Source: Parvularculaceae bacterium
Lineage (GTDB): Bacteria; Pseudomonadota; Alphaproteobacteria; Caulobacterales; Parvularculaceae
Assembly (NCBI GenBank): GCA_013389105.1
Contig: JACADZ010000076.1
Coordinates: forward strand, 35,024-99,023
DNA: 64,000 bases
Direction of reading: 5' to 3'
The position numbers were made by a program, and so were the translations under genes. The notes beneath the pieces were generated by a model that saw nothing but the letters and a program-made list of their open reading frames with translations, searched no databases and was not told the DNA's origin. Positions 20,158 through 29,522 of this stretch are shown piece after piece (within the stretch, counting starts at the first letter, position 1; the number at the start of each line of letters is the position of its first letter).

Positions 20158-20691
20158 ATGAGTCTCGACGCGTTGCGGGAATCCCTCCCCGATTACGCCA
20201 AGGATATTCGCCTCAATCTCGGAACGCTTGCTGCAGAATCCGTCCTGTCGGACCAGCAAAAGCATGGGACGTTTCTCGCTTCGGCCCTCGCGTCGCGCAA
20301 CGCAGGCGTCATTCGGGCGGTCGACGCCTGGGCTGGCGCGGCGCTGTCGCCTGAAGCGCGGAACGCCGCGAAAGCCGCCGCCGCGATCATGGCGATGAAC
20401 AACGTCTATTACCGAGCCACGCACCTTATGGCGGCCAAAGACTACGCGACCATGCCGGCGAAGCTGCGCATGAACGTGATTGGCGCGCCCGGCGTCGACA
20501 AGCTCGATTTCGAGCTATGGGCTCTCGCGGTCTCCGCCATCAACGGTTGCGGCATGTGCCTCGACGCGCATGAGAAGGTCGTCCGCAAGGGCGGTCTTTC
20601 CGCCGAACAGGTGCAGGCGGCCCTCAGGATCGCCGCCGCCGTTCACGCCGCGGCCGCCGTCTTGGATGGGGAGGAAGCCCTGGCCGCGTGA
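20158..20691 (+). CDS. ahpD: Alkyl hydroperoxide reductase AhpD
   Basis: [23 protein letters not shown] CxxC motif; strong RBS aaaggagg upstream of ATG 20158. Confidence 0.92.
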   Translation: MSLDALRESLPDYAKDIRLNLGTLAAESVLSDQQKHGTFLASALASRNAGVIRAVDAWAGAALSPEARNAAKAAAAIMAMNNVYYRATHLMAAKDYATMPAKLRMNVIGAPGVDKLDFELWALAVSAINGCGMCLDAHEKVVRKGGLSAEQVQAALRIAAAVHAAAAVLDGEEALAA

Positions 20692-20694
20692 TCC

Positions 20695-22044
20695 TCAGGC
20701 CGTGCCCGCGAGCGCGTCTATCAGGGGGCCCAGGTGCTTCTCATAATTTCTCCAGCGTGCGACTGACGTCCGGCTGATTGGCTGGCGCGCCTGGTAGGCG
20801 CTTGAGGTCTGGATGTGGCGGGGCTTGGGCGCCCCGGTCGACGCCTCGGCCGGCGAGAGATCGAGCGCCGTCAGGACACGCTCGTACTCCGCCTCCGGAC
20901 GGTCAACGAATGCGTCATAGTCAACCGTGATGAGATCGCCGAGCAAGTCGCGCCAATGGGCCATGAGGTCGGCGTGAAGCCGGTAGTAGCGGCCTAGCGC
21001 GCGGAGATCGAACTTGTAGCTGTGCTCGGACCTAAGAAACTGAAAGTAGCAGGAGAGGCACGTATCGACCGGATCGCGCCGGCAATGAATGACGGCGGCC
21101 GCCGGCAGCATGAGACGGATCAGCCCTAGAAACTGGAAGTTCATGAGGTTCTTGTCGATGAGCCGCGCCGCCGTGACATGGCGTTTCTCGAACTTTTCGA
21201 CATATCGCCGCCCAAAGCCCTCAAACGCCTCCGCGGGAAGTTTAGGAGCCCAGTCCGGATATTGCACCTTGCCCGGATGATTGGCGCTGATAAGGCCGAC
21301 AATCCGCGTAATCTCGGGCCGCTCGCCCAGAGCAGCGACCCCGGGATGGCGCGCGAGTTGATCTTCGAGGAGCGAGGACCCGCAGCGCGGCATGCCGACG
21401 ATGAACACGGGCTTCGCGCTCGCGAACCCTGCCCGCTCGTGCTTATCTAGGAATTCGCGGTTGAAGACCGATTTTATTCGCCAGAATCGGGCCTCGCAGG
21501 CCGCGTCGTCGAACTTGACGCCGGCCAGCTCGTTGCCTTCGCGAAAGCAGGCGAATGCGTAATCGTACTCCCCGATATCGTCGTAGCACTTCCCGAGCGC
21601 AAAGGCGTAGATCGAGCGCGCTTGCCGGTCCGCGCCGGGACGCGCGCGCAGTTCTTCAAGGCGCGCGATGAGGCGGTCGCCCGGCTGCGCCCGTCGAATC
21701 CAGGTGAGGTTGAGAAACGCCGCCGGCATGTCCGGGTCAAGCGCCAGCGCCTCGTTTAGTTGCGCCTCCGCCTCGGAGAATTCGCCGGCGAGGATCAGCG
21801 CGTAGGCGAGGTTCACGCGCGACAGGGCGATTCGCGGATCAGCCGCCACGGCGGCGTGGAACGCAGCCCGGGCGTCGTCATGCTCCATCTCCTCGGCGCA
21901 GGCGGCGCCAAGGAGATTGTAAGACCACGGATTATGCGGGTCGGCTGCGACGGCGCGCCGTCCCATGTCAATCGCCTCGGCGAACCGGCCGGCCGCGTAG
22001 GCGGCGTTGCCGGCGGCGATCAGTTCGTCGGCCGGACTTGTCAT
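20695..22044 (-). CDS. TPR-repeat sulfotransferase family protein (second copy)
   Basis: TPRs plus KPVFIVGMPRCGSSLLEDQLARHPGV and AAVIHCRRDPVDTCLSCYFQFL. Confidence 0.9.
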   Translation of the reverse strand: MTSPADELIAAGNAAYAAGRFAEAIDMGRRAVAADPHNPWSYNLLGAACAEEMEHDDARAAFHAAVAADPRIALSRVNLAYALILAGEFSEAEAQLNEALALDPDMPAAFLNLTWIRRAQPGDRLIARLEELRARPGADRQARSIYAFALGKCYDDIGEYDYAFACFREGNELAGVKFDDAACEARFWRIKSVFNREFLDKHERAGFASAKPVFIVGMPRCGSSLLEDQLARHPGVAALGERPEITRIVGLISANHPGKVQYPDWAPKLPAEAFEGFGRRYVEKFEKRHVTAARLIDKNLMNFQFLGLIRLMLPAAAVIHCRRDPVDTCLSCYFQFLRSEHSYKFDLRALGRYYRLHADLMAHWRDLLGDLITVDYDAFVDRPEAEYERVLTALDLSPAEASTGAPKPRHIQTSSAYQARQPISRTSVARWRNYEKHLGPLIDALAGTA

Positions 22045-23027
22045 GCCGGCCGCCGCGCCGAGAGCCGCCAGGCTCCCTGGGCGTCGCCCGCTCGAAACTG
22101 AACAGGTTCAAAAGAGATGTCGACGAGTCCGGCGCCGGCAAGGCGGGTCGAGATCTCGTCCATGTCTTGCGGTGAGCGCGCCGCTTGCTGCATCGCTCTC
22201 AGGCGGGCGAGATAGGCCCTCAGCCTCTGTTCGATCTGCTGAAGCCAGCCGAGAGCATCCTCCGGCGCAAAGGCGAAGCGCCGCGCGGCCAACCGCTCCA
22301 TGTCGGCGGCGTAATTCGCAAGAATGGCGGCGCCCGGCGACGGCGGCGATGCGACGAGGCGAGATCGGGCGGCGGCGAGCGTTCGCTGGAAGGCGGCTTC
22401 GCGCTTTTTGTTGACGTAACCCGCAGGAGCGCCGTCATAGCTTGCAGCTAGAGTGTCTCGGAGCGCGCGGATGAGGCCCGCCTCCAGAGCGGCCGCCACG
22501 ACCTGTTCGCTGGCCCCGGATTCCAGCGCGATGGCGCCGCCGGCGACATGCACGACAGCCAGAAGCGGCGCTCCCGGCCGCAGCGCTGACGCCGCTTCGG
22601 AGAATGCGGCGGCTCCGGCATATTCGAGGCCGAACTGGCTGACGACAGCGGAGAAGCTGCCGGGCCGAAAAGGGAGGCGATTGGCGTCGGCAACGCAGCA
22701 GATGACGCGCGCGCCGAGCGTGCGCGCTGCGGTGAGAGCGGCGGGGGCGTAATCGACACAGGTGAAATTCGGACGTGAGGCGGCGGGCAAACTTTCGGCG
22801 CTTCGCGCGATCGGCGCGGCGCCGGACGCAATGTCGAGGACGAGGTCGTCGGGGCGGAGCGCCGCCGTTTCGAGAAAGGATTTCCAGATGGCGTCAAGCG
22901 ACGGCCGCGCCGCGAGCCCGCCCATGATCTCGCCGTCGTTCTGCGGATCGCTCCAGAGTTCCTGCCAATGGTCGGCGCGGCTTGAAATCGGTTGGCTCCC
23001 TAGCTGAAGGCGTCTGCTCTGCACCAC
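22041..23027 (-). CDS. Class I SAM-dependent methyltransferase
   Basis: DLVLDIASGAAPIARSAESLPAASRPNFTCVDYAP motif I/post-I; upstream extension to 23282 overlaps the YkgJ gene, so a GTG near 23027 is the likely start. Confidence 0.8.
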   Translation of the reverse strand: MVQSRRLQLGSQPISSRADHWQELWSDPQNDGEIMGGLAARPSLDAIWKSFLETAALRPDDLVLDIASGAAPIARSAESLPAASRPNFTCVDYAPAALTAARTLGARVICCVADANRLPFRPGSFSAVVSQFGLEYAGAAAFSEAASALRPGAPLLAVVHVAGGAIALESGASEQVVAAALEAGLIRALRDTLAASYDGAPAGYVNKKREAAFQRTLAAARSRLVASPPSPGAAILANYAADMERLAARRFAFAPEDALGWLQQIEQRLRAYLARLRAMQQAARSPQDMDEISTRLAGAGLVDISFEPVQFRAGDAQGAWRLSARRPA

Positions 23028-23037
23028 GCGCCAGCGA

Positions 23038-23796
23038 TCAGGCGATCGGCGCCGAGGCTCCCGGCGCCCGGGCGTTCGCGAAGATGTCGACGCCGGAAAG
23101 CCATTTTTCGAGGGGGTCGGGCGTCGACCAAACGGCGACCAGCGCGGCGTTGAGTTCGAGCCTGTACAAGGGACGCCCGTGCGCCGCGAGGCTGATCGCC
23201 AGGGCGCGCAGGAAAACCTCGGAATTCTGGAAAAGAAACGGACGCGCGCCAGCGAATCGCGGATCGGATGCCCGGACCGCAAATGCGTCCATACAGCCTT
23301 TGACGGAGGAGCTGAGGAGGCCGCGACACGCTAGCGGGCGGCCCGCATAGGCCGAGCAAGCGTTATCGGATTCACCGAGGAGCGGGCACGGCGGACCTCT
23401 GCGCCATCGTGCGTCGCCCGCCTCGCCTCGGGTGACGCGATCGACGTCGCTAACGCGGCGCTTCAGGTCGACGAGACTTTTCTCGTCCCGAGTGCGCGTC
23501 AAATGCTCGGCGAGGAAGAACACCTCCGGCGCAGTCACGACGATCAGCGCGCGACAGCAGAAGGCGCAGCCCTTCGAGCACGCGGGCGGCGCCATGCCGC
23601 CCGAGGGCGCGGGCAGGCGCACCTCCCCCATCGTATCGAACGCCTGATGATATCGCTGGAGCAGGCCGTATAGCGCCTCGCGCGTCACGCCAAGGCGCGC
23701 AAAATGGTCTTGCGCAAACCGCGCCTCGAAGGCCAGCGCGGCCGCCTTCTTTTCTTCAAGGGTCTGCAAGAGCGCCTCTTTGCCGTCTGGCCTCAT
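23038..23796 (-). CDS. YkgJ-family cysteine-cluster protein
   Basis: PPACSKGCAFCCRALIVVTAPEVFFLAEHL ... CPLLGESDNACSAYAGRPLACRGLLSSSVKGC. Confidence 0.88.
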   Translation of the reverse strand: MRPDGKEALLQTLEEKKAAALAFEARFAQDHFARLGVTREALYGLLQRYHQAFDTMGEVRLPAPSGGMAPPACSKGCAFCCRALIVVTAPEVFFLAEHLTRTRDEKSLVDLKRRVSDVDRVTRGEAGDARWRRGPPCPLLGESDNACSAYAGRPLACRGLLSSSVKGCMDAFAVRASDPRFAGARPFLFQNSEVFLRALAISLAAHGRPLYRLELNAALVAVWSTPDPLEKWLSGVDIFANARAPGASAPIA

Positions 23797-23861
23797 CTTG
23801 GATGAGCCCGCCGCGCCGCTCAACAGTCCGAGCGACCGGGCCGGAGCGCAGCTCAGGCTGG

Positions 23862-23896
23862 ACAAAAGAAAACGGCGGGCTTCAAGCCCGCCGTTT
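23862..23896 (-). terminator. Intrinsic terminator downstream of TonB-dependent receptor gene
   Basis: AAACGGCGGGCTT-c-AAGCCCGCCGTTT perfect 13-bp inverted repeat (23870-23896), followed on the minus strand by TTTTCTTTTG. Confidence 0.85.
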
Positions 23897-23921
23897 CCGT
23901 TCAGACTTTCGGCCGATCCGA

Positions 23922-26807
23922 TTAGAAGCGGAGCGAGGCGCCGAAGAAGAGCTGCCGGCCGAGGGTGTCGTAGGTGGCCGGGAAGGTGTTGGCCTGCTCA
24001 GAGACCGTCGATCCGAGGATCGGCGCGTCCTTGCCGGTGATGTTCTGCACGCCGACCGTCAGGTCGAGGTTTTCGTTCACCGAATAACGCATCGTCACGT
24101 CGAGATAATTGAACATGCCGATGTCGTCGGACAGATCGCTGATGCACGAAGTCGTCGAGCCGCAAGTGCCCACGACGTCGTAATCGAGACCGCCGATCAG
24201 GCGCCAGCGAACGCTGGTGGTCAGCGGGCCGTAATCCCAGCCAGCCGTCAGCGTGTGCTTGTAGGTGGGCGTCGGCTCGCCGCAGTCGCCGGAGTAGAGC
24301 CCGGTGCACTCGATGTAGCCGTCGATCGGGTCGTAGCCGTTCTTCAGGTAGTAGTTCCCGAAGTAGACGAAGTTCATCGAACCCAGGGAACCGATATCGA
24401 AGCCGTAATTGACCTGGGCTTCGATGCCCTTCGCCTGCAAGAAGGCGATGTTCGATGCGCCAAGGTTCATCAGGAACGGCGAAGCGATTTCGCCGGTGAG
24501 CGGGTTACGAACGACGAGCGCGCAGGCGCTGGCGACGTTGTTGATGTGGCAGCTGTCGAGAATAGTGCCGAGGCCGACCGTCGCGATCGCGTCGCGAACC
24601 TTGATGTTGTAGAAGTCGACGATCAGGGTCAGGTTGTCGACGAAGCTCGGCTCCCACACCATGCCGACCGTGAGCGTATTGGCGGTTTCTTCCGAAAGAT
24701 TCGGGTTGCCGCCGAACAGCGCTTCGATCTGGCCGTTCGATTGGAACGGCGTGCCAACGAGGCCCGGCGGAACGCCGGTGGCGACGCAGGTGGCGACGAT
24801 CGTGGCTGCCGAGAAGCCGCCGAAGCCGCCGCCCGAGCAGGGGTCCTTAGCGCCCGGGAAGCCGTTCGAGATCGCCGTGAACAGCTCGCCGATATTCGGG
24901 GCGCGAACCGCGTGCTGGTATTGGGCGCGGAAGCGCAGACCGTCAACCGGCTCCCAGCTGCCGCCCACCGCATAGGTGTGCGTGCTGCCGACATTCGCGA
25001 TCGAGTAGTCCGAATAGCGATACGCGCCGTTGATCGAGAAATCGCCAATACCGGTATTCTCGAAAATCGGAATGTCGGTTTCGAGGAAGGCTTCGTAGAC
25101 GTCGAAGCGACCGCCGGCCGCCGGCGCCTGGTTGAAGCCGAGCACGTCCGGTCCGAGCACCGAGTCGGGGATCGACTGCGCGAACTCCTCGCGGTATTCG
25201 ACACCAAGCGACACCGCGGGTGCCGATTCGGCCCAGGGCATCTTCATGCCTCCGAGCTCGCCCGTAAGAGTCGAAATGATCTGGGTCTGCTCGACAATGT
25301 CCGCGATCGCGCCCGTACGGCCAATCGTGGCCGCGTCGGCCGGCGACAGCGAACCCGGGCCGTCATAGATATTGGCGCCGGCTTGCAGAGCGGTTCGCAG
25401 CGCGCTGATCGAGACGTTGCCGCTCTGGAACGTATAGATCGACGACCGCCCGAACTGGGCGCCGGTATCCCACACCCAGTTATCATTCAGGTCGACCTTT
25501 ACGCCGCCGGAAATCTGGAAGGTGTTCGTGTCGCGAAGGCTATTGCGGGTGCCCAGTTCCTCGAACCGCTTGTTAAACGTGAAGCAGTAGGTTCCAAGGC
25601 CCGGAGCCGGGTTCGGCACAACGCCCGGAAGAGTGGCGCCGCCGCCCGTGCAGCCCGCCGTCGCGGCGTGGGCCTGCATGATGGCGCCAAGCGCCGGGTT
25701 CAGCGAATCGACGATCGACTTCGGCACCGCGACGAAGAAGCCGGCCGGGGTCGGCGCAAGCTGCTGGTCGACCACCGCGTTGGCGAACACGCCGCGGGCG
25801 TAAACTTCGATGTTATCGCTGACTTCATAGCTGGCGGCGCCGAAAATCGAATAACGCTCTTGCGGCAGCTGCAGGTAGTTGGTCGGCGCGTAGTTGTAGA
25901 GGTCGTTCGGGTTGCCGAAGCGCAGACCGCGAACCAGGTTCGGACCCGGCGCGAAGAGACCCGAGCAGGTATTGCCGGCGCAAAGCGGATCGATCGCCGT
26001 GCCGTTGCCGGTGCCGAAGTTCGAGCTGCCGTTGCCGCGGAAGCGCGTTCCCGGAATGGACGACGAACCGCCCGGAATGAAGCCGACCGAGGTCGAGCCC
26101 GCGCCCGGATCGAAGAAGGTGAATTCCGAGAAGGCGCGGTCGCCCTGGAACAGCGCCTTGCGGTTCGTGTAGGAGGCGCTGAACACCGCGTTGCCCTTCC
26201 CGTCGGCGAAGTTGCCGCCGAGCGTCAGCGCCGCGTTGAAGACGTTCGCGTCCCAGCCTGCGGCCGAAAGACGGTCCGATACGTCGAGTTGAACGCCTTC
26301 GAAGTCGTCCTTCAGGATGAAGTTCACGACGCCGGCGATGGCGTCCGAACCGTAAACGGCCGAGGCGCCGCCGGTCACGACTTCAACGCGGTCCACAAGC
26401 GAGGACGGAATGTTGTTCAGGTCGACCGGCCCGCCGGCACCCGAGCCGACGAAGCGCATGCCGTCGACAAGGACGAGCGTCCGGTTCGTGCCAAGGCCGC
26501 GGAGCGAAACGGTCGCGGTGCCGGTGCCCGGGTTGTTCGACGTCGAGTCGAAGGACGGGATGACCTGCGGCAGCGCGTCGAGATATTCTTCCGAGTTGAC
26601 CGTATTGGTAAGAACCAACTGTTCCGCGTCGACAGTGGCGACCGGGCTGGGAGCCGAAAGGTCCTGGCGCGCGATACGCGAACCGGTCACGACAATTTCG
26701 TCGTCGCCGCCTTCATCTTGAGCAAAAGCCGGCGCGGCCGCGACGGCGGCGACGCCGGTGAGCATGGTCGAGCTCAGGTACCGACCAAGCGCGATCTTCT
26801 TCGACAT
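23922..26807 (-). CDS. TonB-dependent receptor
   Basis: Signal peptide; IVVTGSRIARQDLSAPSPVATVDAEQL plug, RGLGTNRTLVLVDGMRF, VEVVTGGASAVYGSDAIAGVVNFILK; C-terminal ...RQLFFGASLRF. Confidence 0.96.
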   Translation of the reverse strand: MSKKIALGRYLSSTMLTGVAAVAAAPAFAQDEGGDDEIVVTGSRIARQDLSAPSPVATVDAEQLVLTNTVNSEEYLDALPQVIPSFDSTSNNPGTGTATVSLRGLGTNRTLVLVDGMRFVGSGAGGPVDLNNIPSSLVDRVEVVTGGASAVYGSDAIAGVVNFILKDDFEGVQLDVSDRLSAAGWDANVFNAALTLGGNFADGKGNAVFSASYTNRKALFQGDRAFSEFTFFDPGAGSTSVGFIPGGSSSIPGTRFRGNGSSNFGTGNGTAIDPLCAGNTCSGLFAPGPNLVRGLRFGNPNDLYNYAPTNYLQLPQERYSIFGAASYEVSDNIEVYARGVFANAVVDQQLAPTPAGFFVAVPKSIVDSLNPALGAIMQAHAATAGCTGGGATLPGVVPNPAPGLGTYCFTFNKRFEELGTRNSLRDTNTFQISGGVKVDLNDNWVWDTGAQFGRSSIYTFQSGNVSISALRTALQAGANIYDGPGSLSPADAATIGRTGAIADIVEQTQIISTLTGELGGMKMPWAESAPAVSLGVEYREEFAQSIPDSVLGPDVLGFNQAPAAGGRFDVYEAFLETDIPIFENTGIGDFSINGAYRYSDYSIANVGSTHTYAVGGSWEPVDGLRFRAQYQHAVRAPNIGELFTAISNGFPGAKDPCSGGGFGGFSAATIVATCVATGVPPGLVGTPFQSNGQIEALFGGNPNLSEETANTLTVGMVWEPSFVDNLTLIVDFYNIKVRDAIATVGLGTILDSCHINNVASACALVVRNPLTGEIASPFLMNLGASNIAFLQAKGIEAQVNYGFDIGSLGSMNFVYFGNYYLKNGYDPIDGYIECTGLYSGDCGEPTPTYKHTLTAGWDYGPLTTSVRWRLIGGLDYDVVGTCGSTTSCISDLSDDIGMFNYLDVTMRYSVNENLDLTVGVQNITGKDAPILGSTVSEQANTFPATYDTLGRQLFFGASLRF

Positions 26808-27048
26808 TAATTATCCCTCCGAAGGTTGTACCGGATGCCCGCCGCCCTACCCACTAGAGCGAGAATACTAGCTCCGCCCCCCGTCAAAAAGGGCCTTGCC
26901 ACGGCGCACCCGACGCCATCGTCGGACCCTATTGTCCGGAAAGTTCTCAGGTCAACAAAGAAGGCCGCGGGCCGACGGCTTCTGGGGAGCGCTGTGGCAA
27001 TATCACAACAACAGCGTTAAGGGCGCATTCAGCTTGGTGAATCGGGGG

Positions 27049-28863
27049 TTAAGAATGAGCGATTCTGGGCGCCAAGTCGAACGGCGCGGTCACCCGCGGC
27101 ATGGCCGCCGCGAACGGTTCGACCCCGTGCCACATGTAGGAGGGGAAGATGATGACCGACCCCTCTTCAGGCCTGATCCACCGCTCGGCCGGAAGGTTAA
27201 GGCCGGCCACGCCGGAGCCTCCAAGTCGCAGGAAACCGGCTTTTTTTCCCGTCATGATTTCAGTCGGAATTCGGACATAGTAGCTGGCGCTGATCCAGCC
27301 TTTGGGATGGAAGTGGTCCACATGCCCGCCGCCTGACTTGAGAATGACGGACCAGGCGCCGGCGCAATCAAGGTCTTGGCTTTTCGCCGCCAGGAATGGA
27401 TGGGCCGGATCGTCGGGAAGCTCGTCGACATAGCGGCGCGCGGTCGCCATCAGCGCTCCCTTGAGCGCCTGGATGACCGGGTGGGGCTCGTTCCACAACC
27501 TGCCGACGGACTGCGTGCCGCCGTAGAGCGTCTGCGAAATTGGTCGGGCGCTCTGGCCCTCGTGCAGCGGCAGCAGCGCCTCGAGAAGGGCGGCGTTGAA
27601 CTCATCGACGCTGTCGAACCCCGGCGGGGGCTCGATGAACATTTTGCGCGCGAATCGGTCGTAGTCGTACCAGCGTCGATACCCGGGGTCGCCGCTGGCC
27701 CGCATGGCCAAAGACTTCAGCGCGATGTGGCGCTGAAGATGCTCCCGCGGCGCGTCGTCCAAGAGCAGCCGCACCGCGTCGGCGGCCCGCCCGGCCGCCA
27801 GCAGGCACTCGGCATACTCGTGGCGGGCCTCGAAGTCGCCCGGCGCTTTTTCATGCGCGGCGCGGGCGAGTTCGGCGGCGGCGGCCCGATCTCCCTGCAC
27901 CCGCCGCACCCGGGCGAGTCTGGCATAGCCCCTCGAGTCCGTGGGAGATCGTTCCATCAGCGCGTCGGCGGCCTCTTCCGCCGCCGCGACGTCGCCGGTC
28001 ATGAGCGCGAGTCCGGCCTTGAGGTCTAATAATCCGGGGTCGGATGTTTTGGCGATGGCGCGATCGAGGGCGGCGAAATGGCGGTCCGTCGCGCCGGTCT
28101 CCCAGAGAAGATTCACGAGATCGCCATGCAGGGAAGTCGAGGTCGGATCGAGCCCCGCGCCCTTGAGATAGGCCTCCTCGGACTCCCGGAACCGGCCCAT
28201 CAGGCGCAAGCAGTTAGCACGCTGATGATGGGCGTCGACCGATCCGGGCGCCGCCGCGCAGGCGGCCACAAAATCATCGAGCGCCTCCGCTAACGCGCCG
28301 CGATCCCGCCTCAGTTTTCCGCGGTTGAGGCGGGATTGGACATGATGCGGCTGACGCATGATCGCGTCTGAAAAGGCCCCTTCGGCCTCTGCAGGCCTTC
28401 CCGCGGCGCTCAGCGCAACGCCGAGGTTGTTGAGAAGGCGAACATTTTCAGGTTCGATCGCGACCGCCTTCGCCGCGGCGTTTGCGGCGCCTTCGGCGTC
28501 GCCCTTTCGGCGCAGCGCGGTCGCGAGCCCCGACCAGCCGTTGGCGAAGCGCGGGTCGAACCCGAGCGCGCGTTCAAAGGCGCTGACCGCTTCCGACAGG
28601 CGGCCTGCGGCGGTCAGGGCGTTGCCCAGGTTGGCGAGCACCGCGGCCTTGTTTGGATGAATTCGCGCAGCGCGCTCGAAGGCGGATACGGACTCGTCGA
28701 ACCGCGAAAGACCGCCGAGCGCGAGAGCTTCGAGGTGCGCCGCTTCCGGGTGATCGGGCGCCCGTCGCGCGACGGCGCGCGCCGTCTCAAGCGCGACGTC
28801 GGGTCTCCCCGACTGGAGCGCGGCGGCCGCACGCTGCAGGTCCGCCAGAAAGGGATCGGCCAT
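27049..28863 (-). CDS. TPR-repeat putative 2OG-Fe(II) oxygenase
   Basis: N-terminal TPRs; C-terminal GHVDHFHPKGWISASYYVRIP ... GSVIIFPSYMWHGVEPF like PF13759-type oxygenases. Confidence 0.85.
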   Translation of the reverse strand: MADPFLADLQRAAAALQSGRPDVALETARAVARRAPDHPEAAHLEALALGGLSRFDESVSAFERAARIHPNKAAVLANLGNALTAAGRLSEAVSAFERALGFDPRFANGWSGLATALRRKGDAEGAANAAAKAVAIEPENVRLLNNLGVALSAAGRPAEAEGAFSDAIMRQPHHVQSRLNRGKLRRDRGALAEALDDFVAACAAAPGSVDAHHQRANCLRLMGRFRESEEAYLKGAGLDPTSTSLHGDLVNLLWETGATDRHFAALDRAIAKTSDPGLLDLKAGLALMTGDVAAAEEAADALMERSPTDSRGYARLARVRRVQGDRAAAAELARAAHEKAPGDFEARHEYAECLLAAGRAADAVRLLLDDAPREHLQRHIALKSLAMRASGDPGYRRWYDYDRFARKMFIEPPPGFDSVDEFNAALLEALLPLHEGQSARPISQTLYGGTQSVGRLWNEPHPVIQALKGALMATARRYVDELPDDPAHPFLAAKSQDLDCAGAWSVILKSGGGHVDHFHPKGWISASYYVRIPTEIMTGKKAGFLRLGGSGVAGLNLPAERWIRPEEGSVIIFPSYMWHGVEPFAAAMPRVTAPFDLAPRIAHS

Positions 28864-28949
28864 GGCCGCCTCGATACCCAAGCCCCGCGCTTGACGCTAG
28901 GCCGGAAGCCCTCTTTAGTCGGTCGATCAGGCGGTCAGCGGGGCTGAAC

Positions 28950-29522
28950 ATGAATCGAATTCTCCTATTGGGCGTTTTGGTCCTCGGCGCTTCCGCTCCC
29001 GCCTATGCGGCTTCTCCCATTGACGAAGCCATGGACCGCGCGATCGCCTGCAGGACCATCGCGGACAACGCCGAACGCCTCGCCTGCTTTGACGGCGCCG
29101 TCGCCGGCGTCGAGAACGCCAAGGCCCTTCGCGCCGCCGAGGCGCAGGAAAAGAAAGCCGCCAAGGAGAAGAAGAGAAAGGACGATTTTGGCCTCAAAGG
29201 GCGCGACGTGATCGTCATGGCCGATACCGAGGAGAACTTCGGCGGCGAGGCCGTGCCCGAGATTCGGGCCGCGCAGGAGGAGAAACGCCTGAAGGCGATC
29301 ACGGCGACCGCGACGACAGTCAAGGTCAACTCGCTGAAGCAGGCGACCCTCGTTCTCGACAATGGCCAGGTATGGAAGCAGCTTGAATCCGACAGCGTGA
29401 GCCTGCCGCGCAAGAGCGACGGCAAGAGCTACAGCGTCACGATCAAGCGCGCAGCCATGGGGAATTACATGGCGACCATCGACGAACTCAATCGCACGAT
29501 CCGCGTTACGCGCGTCAAGTGA
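28950..29522 (+). CDS. Secreted hypothetical protein
   Basis: Signal peptide MNRILLLGVLVLGASAPAYA; IACRTIADNAERLACFDGAVAGV (C-x-D-x-ARLACFD type) then charged region. Confidence 0.75.
   Translation: MNRILLLGVLVLGASAPAYAASPIDEAMDRAIACRTIADNAERLACFDGAVAGVENAKALRAAEAQEKKAAKEKKRKDDFGLKGRDVIVMADTEENFGGEAVPEIRAAQEEKRLKAITATATTVKVNSLKQATLVLDNGQVWKQLESDSVSLPRKSDGKSYSVTIKRAAMGNYMATIDELNRTIRVTRVK

Noticed and set aside
23802-26810. 1002-aa + strand ORF, longest on the plus strand
   Set aside because: Fully antisense to the TonB-dependent receptor; R/D/V/A-rich composition without domain motifs, a typical high-GC shadow ORF.
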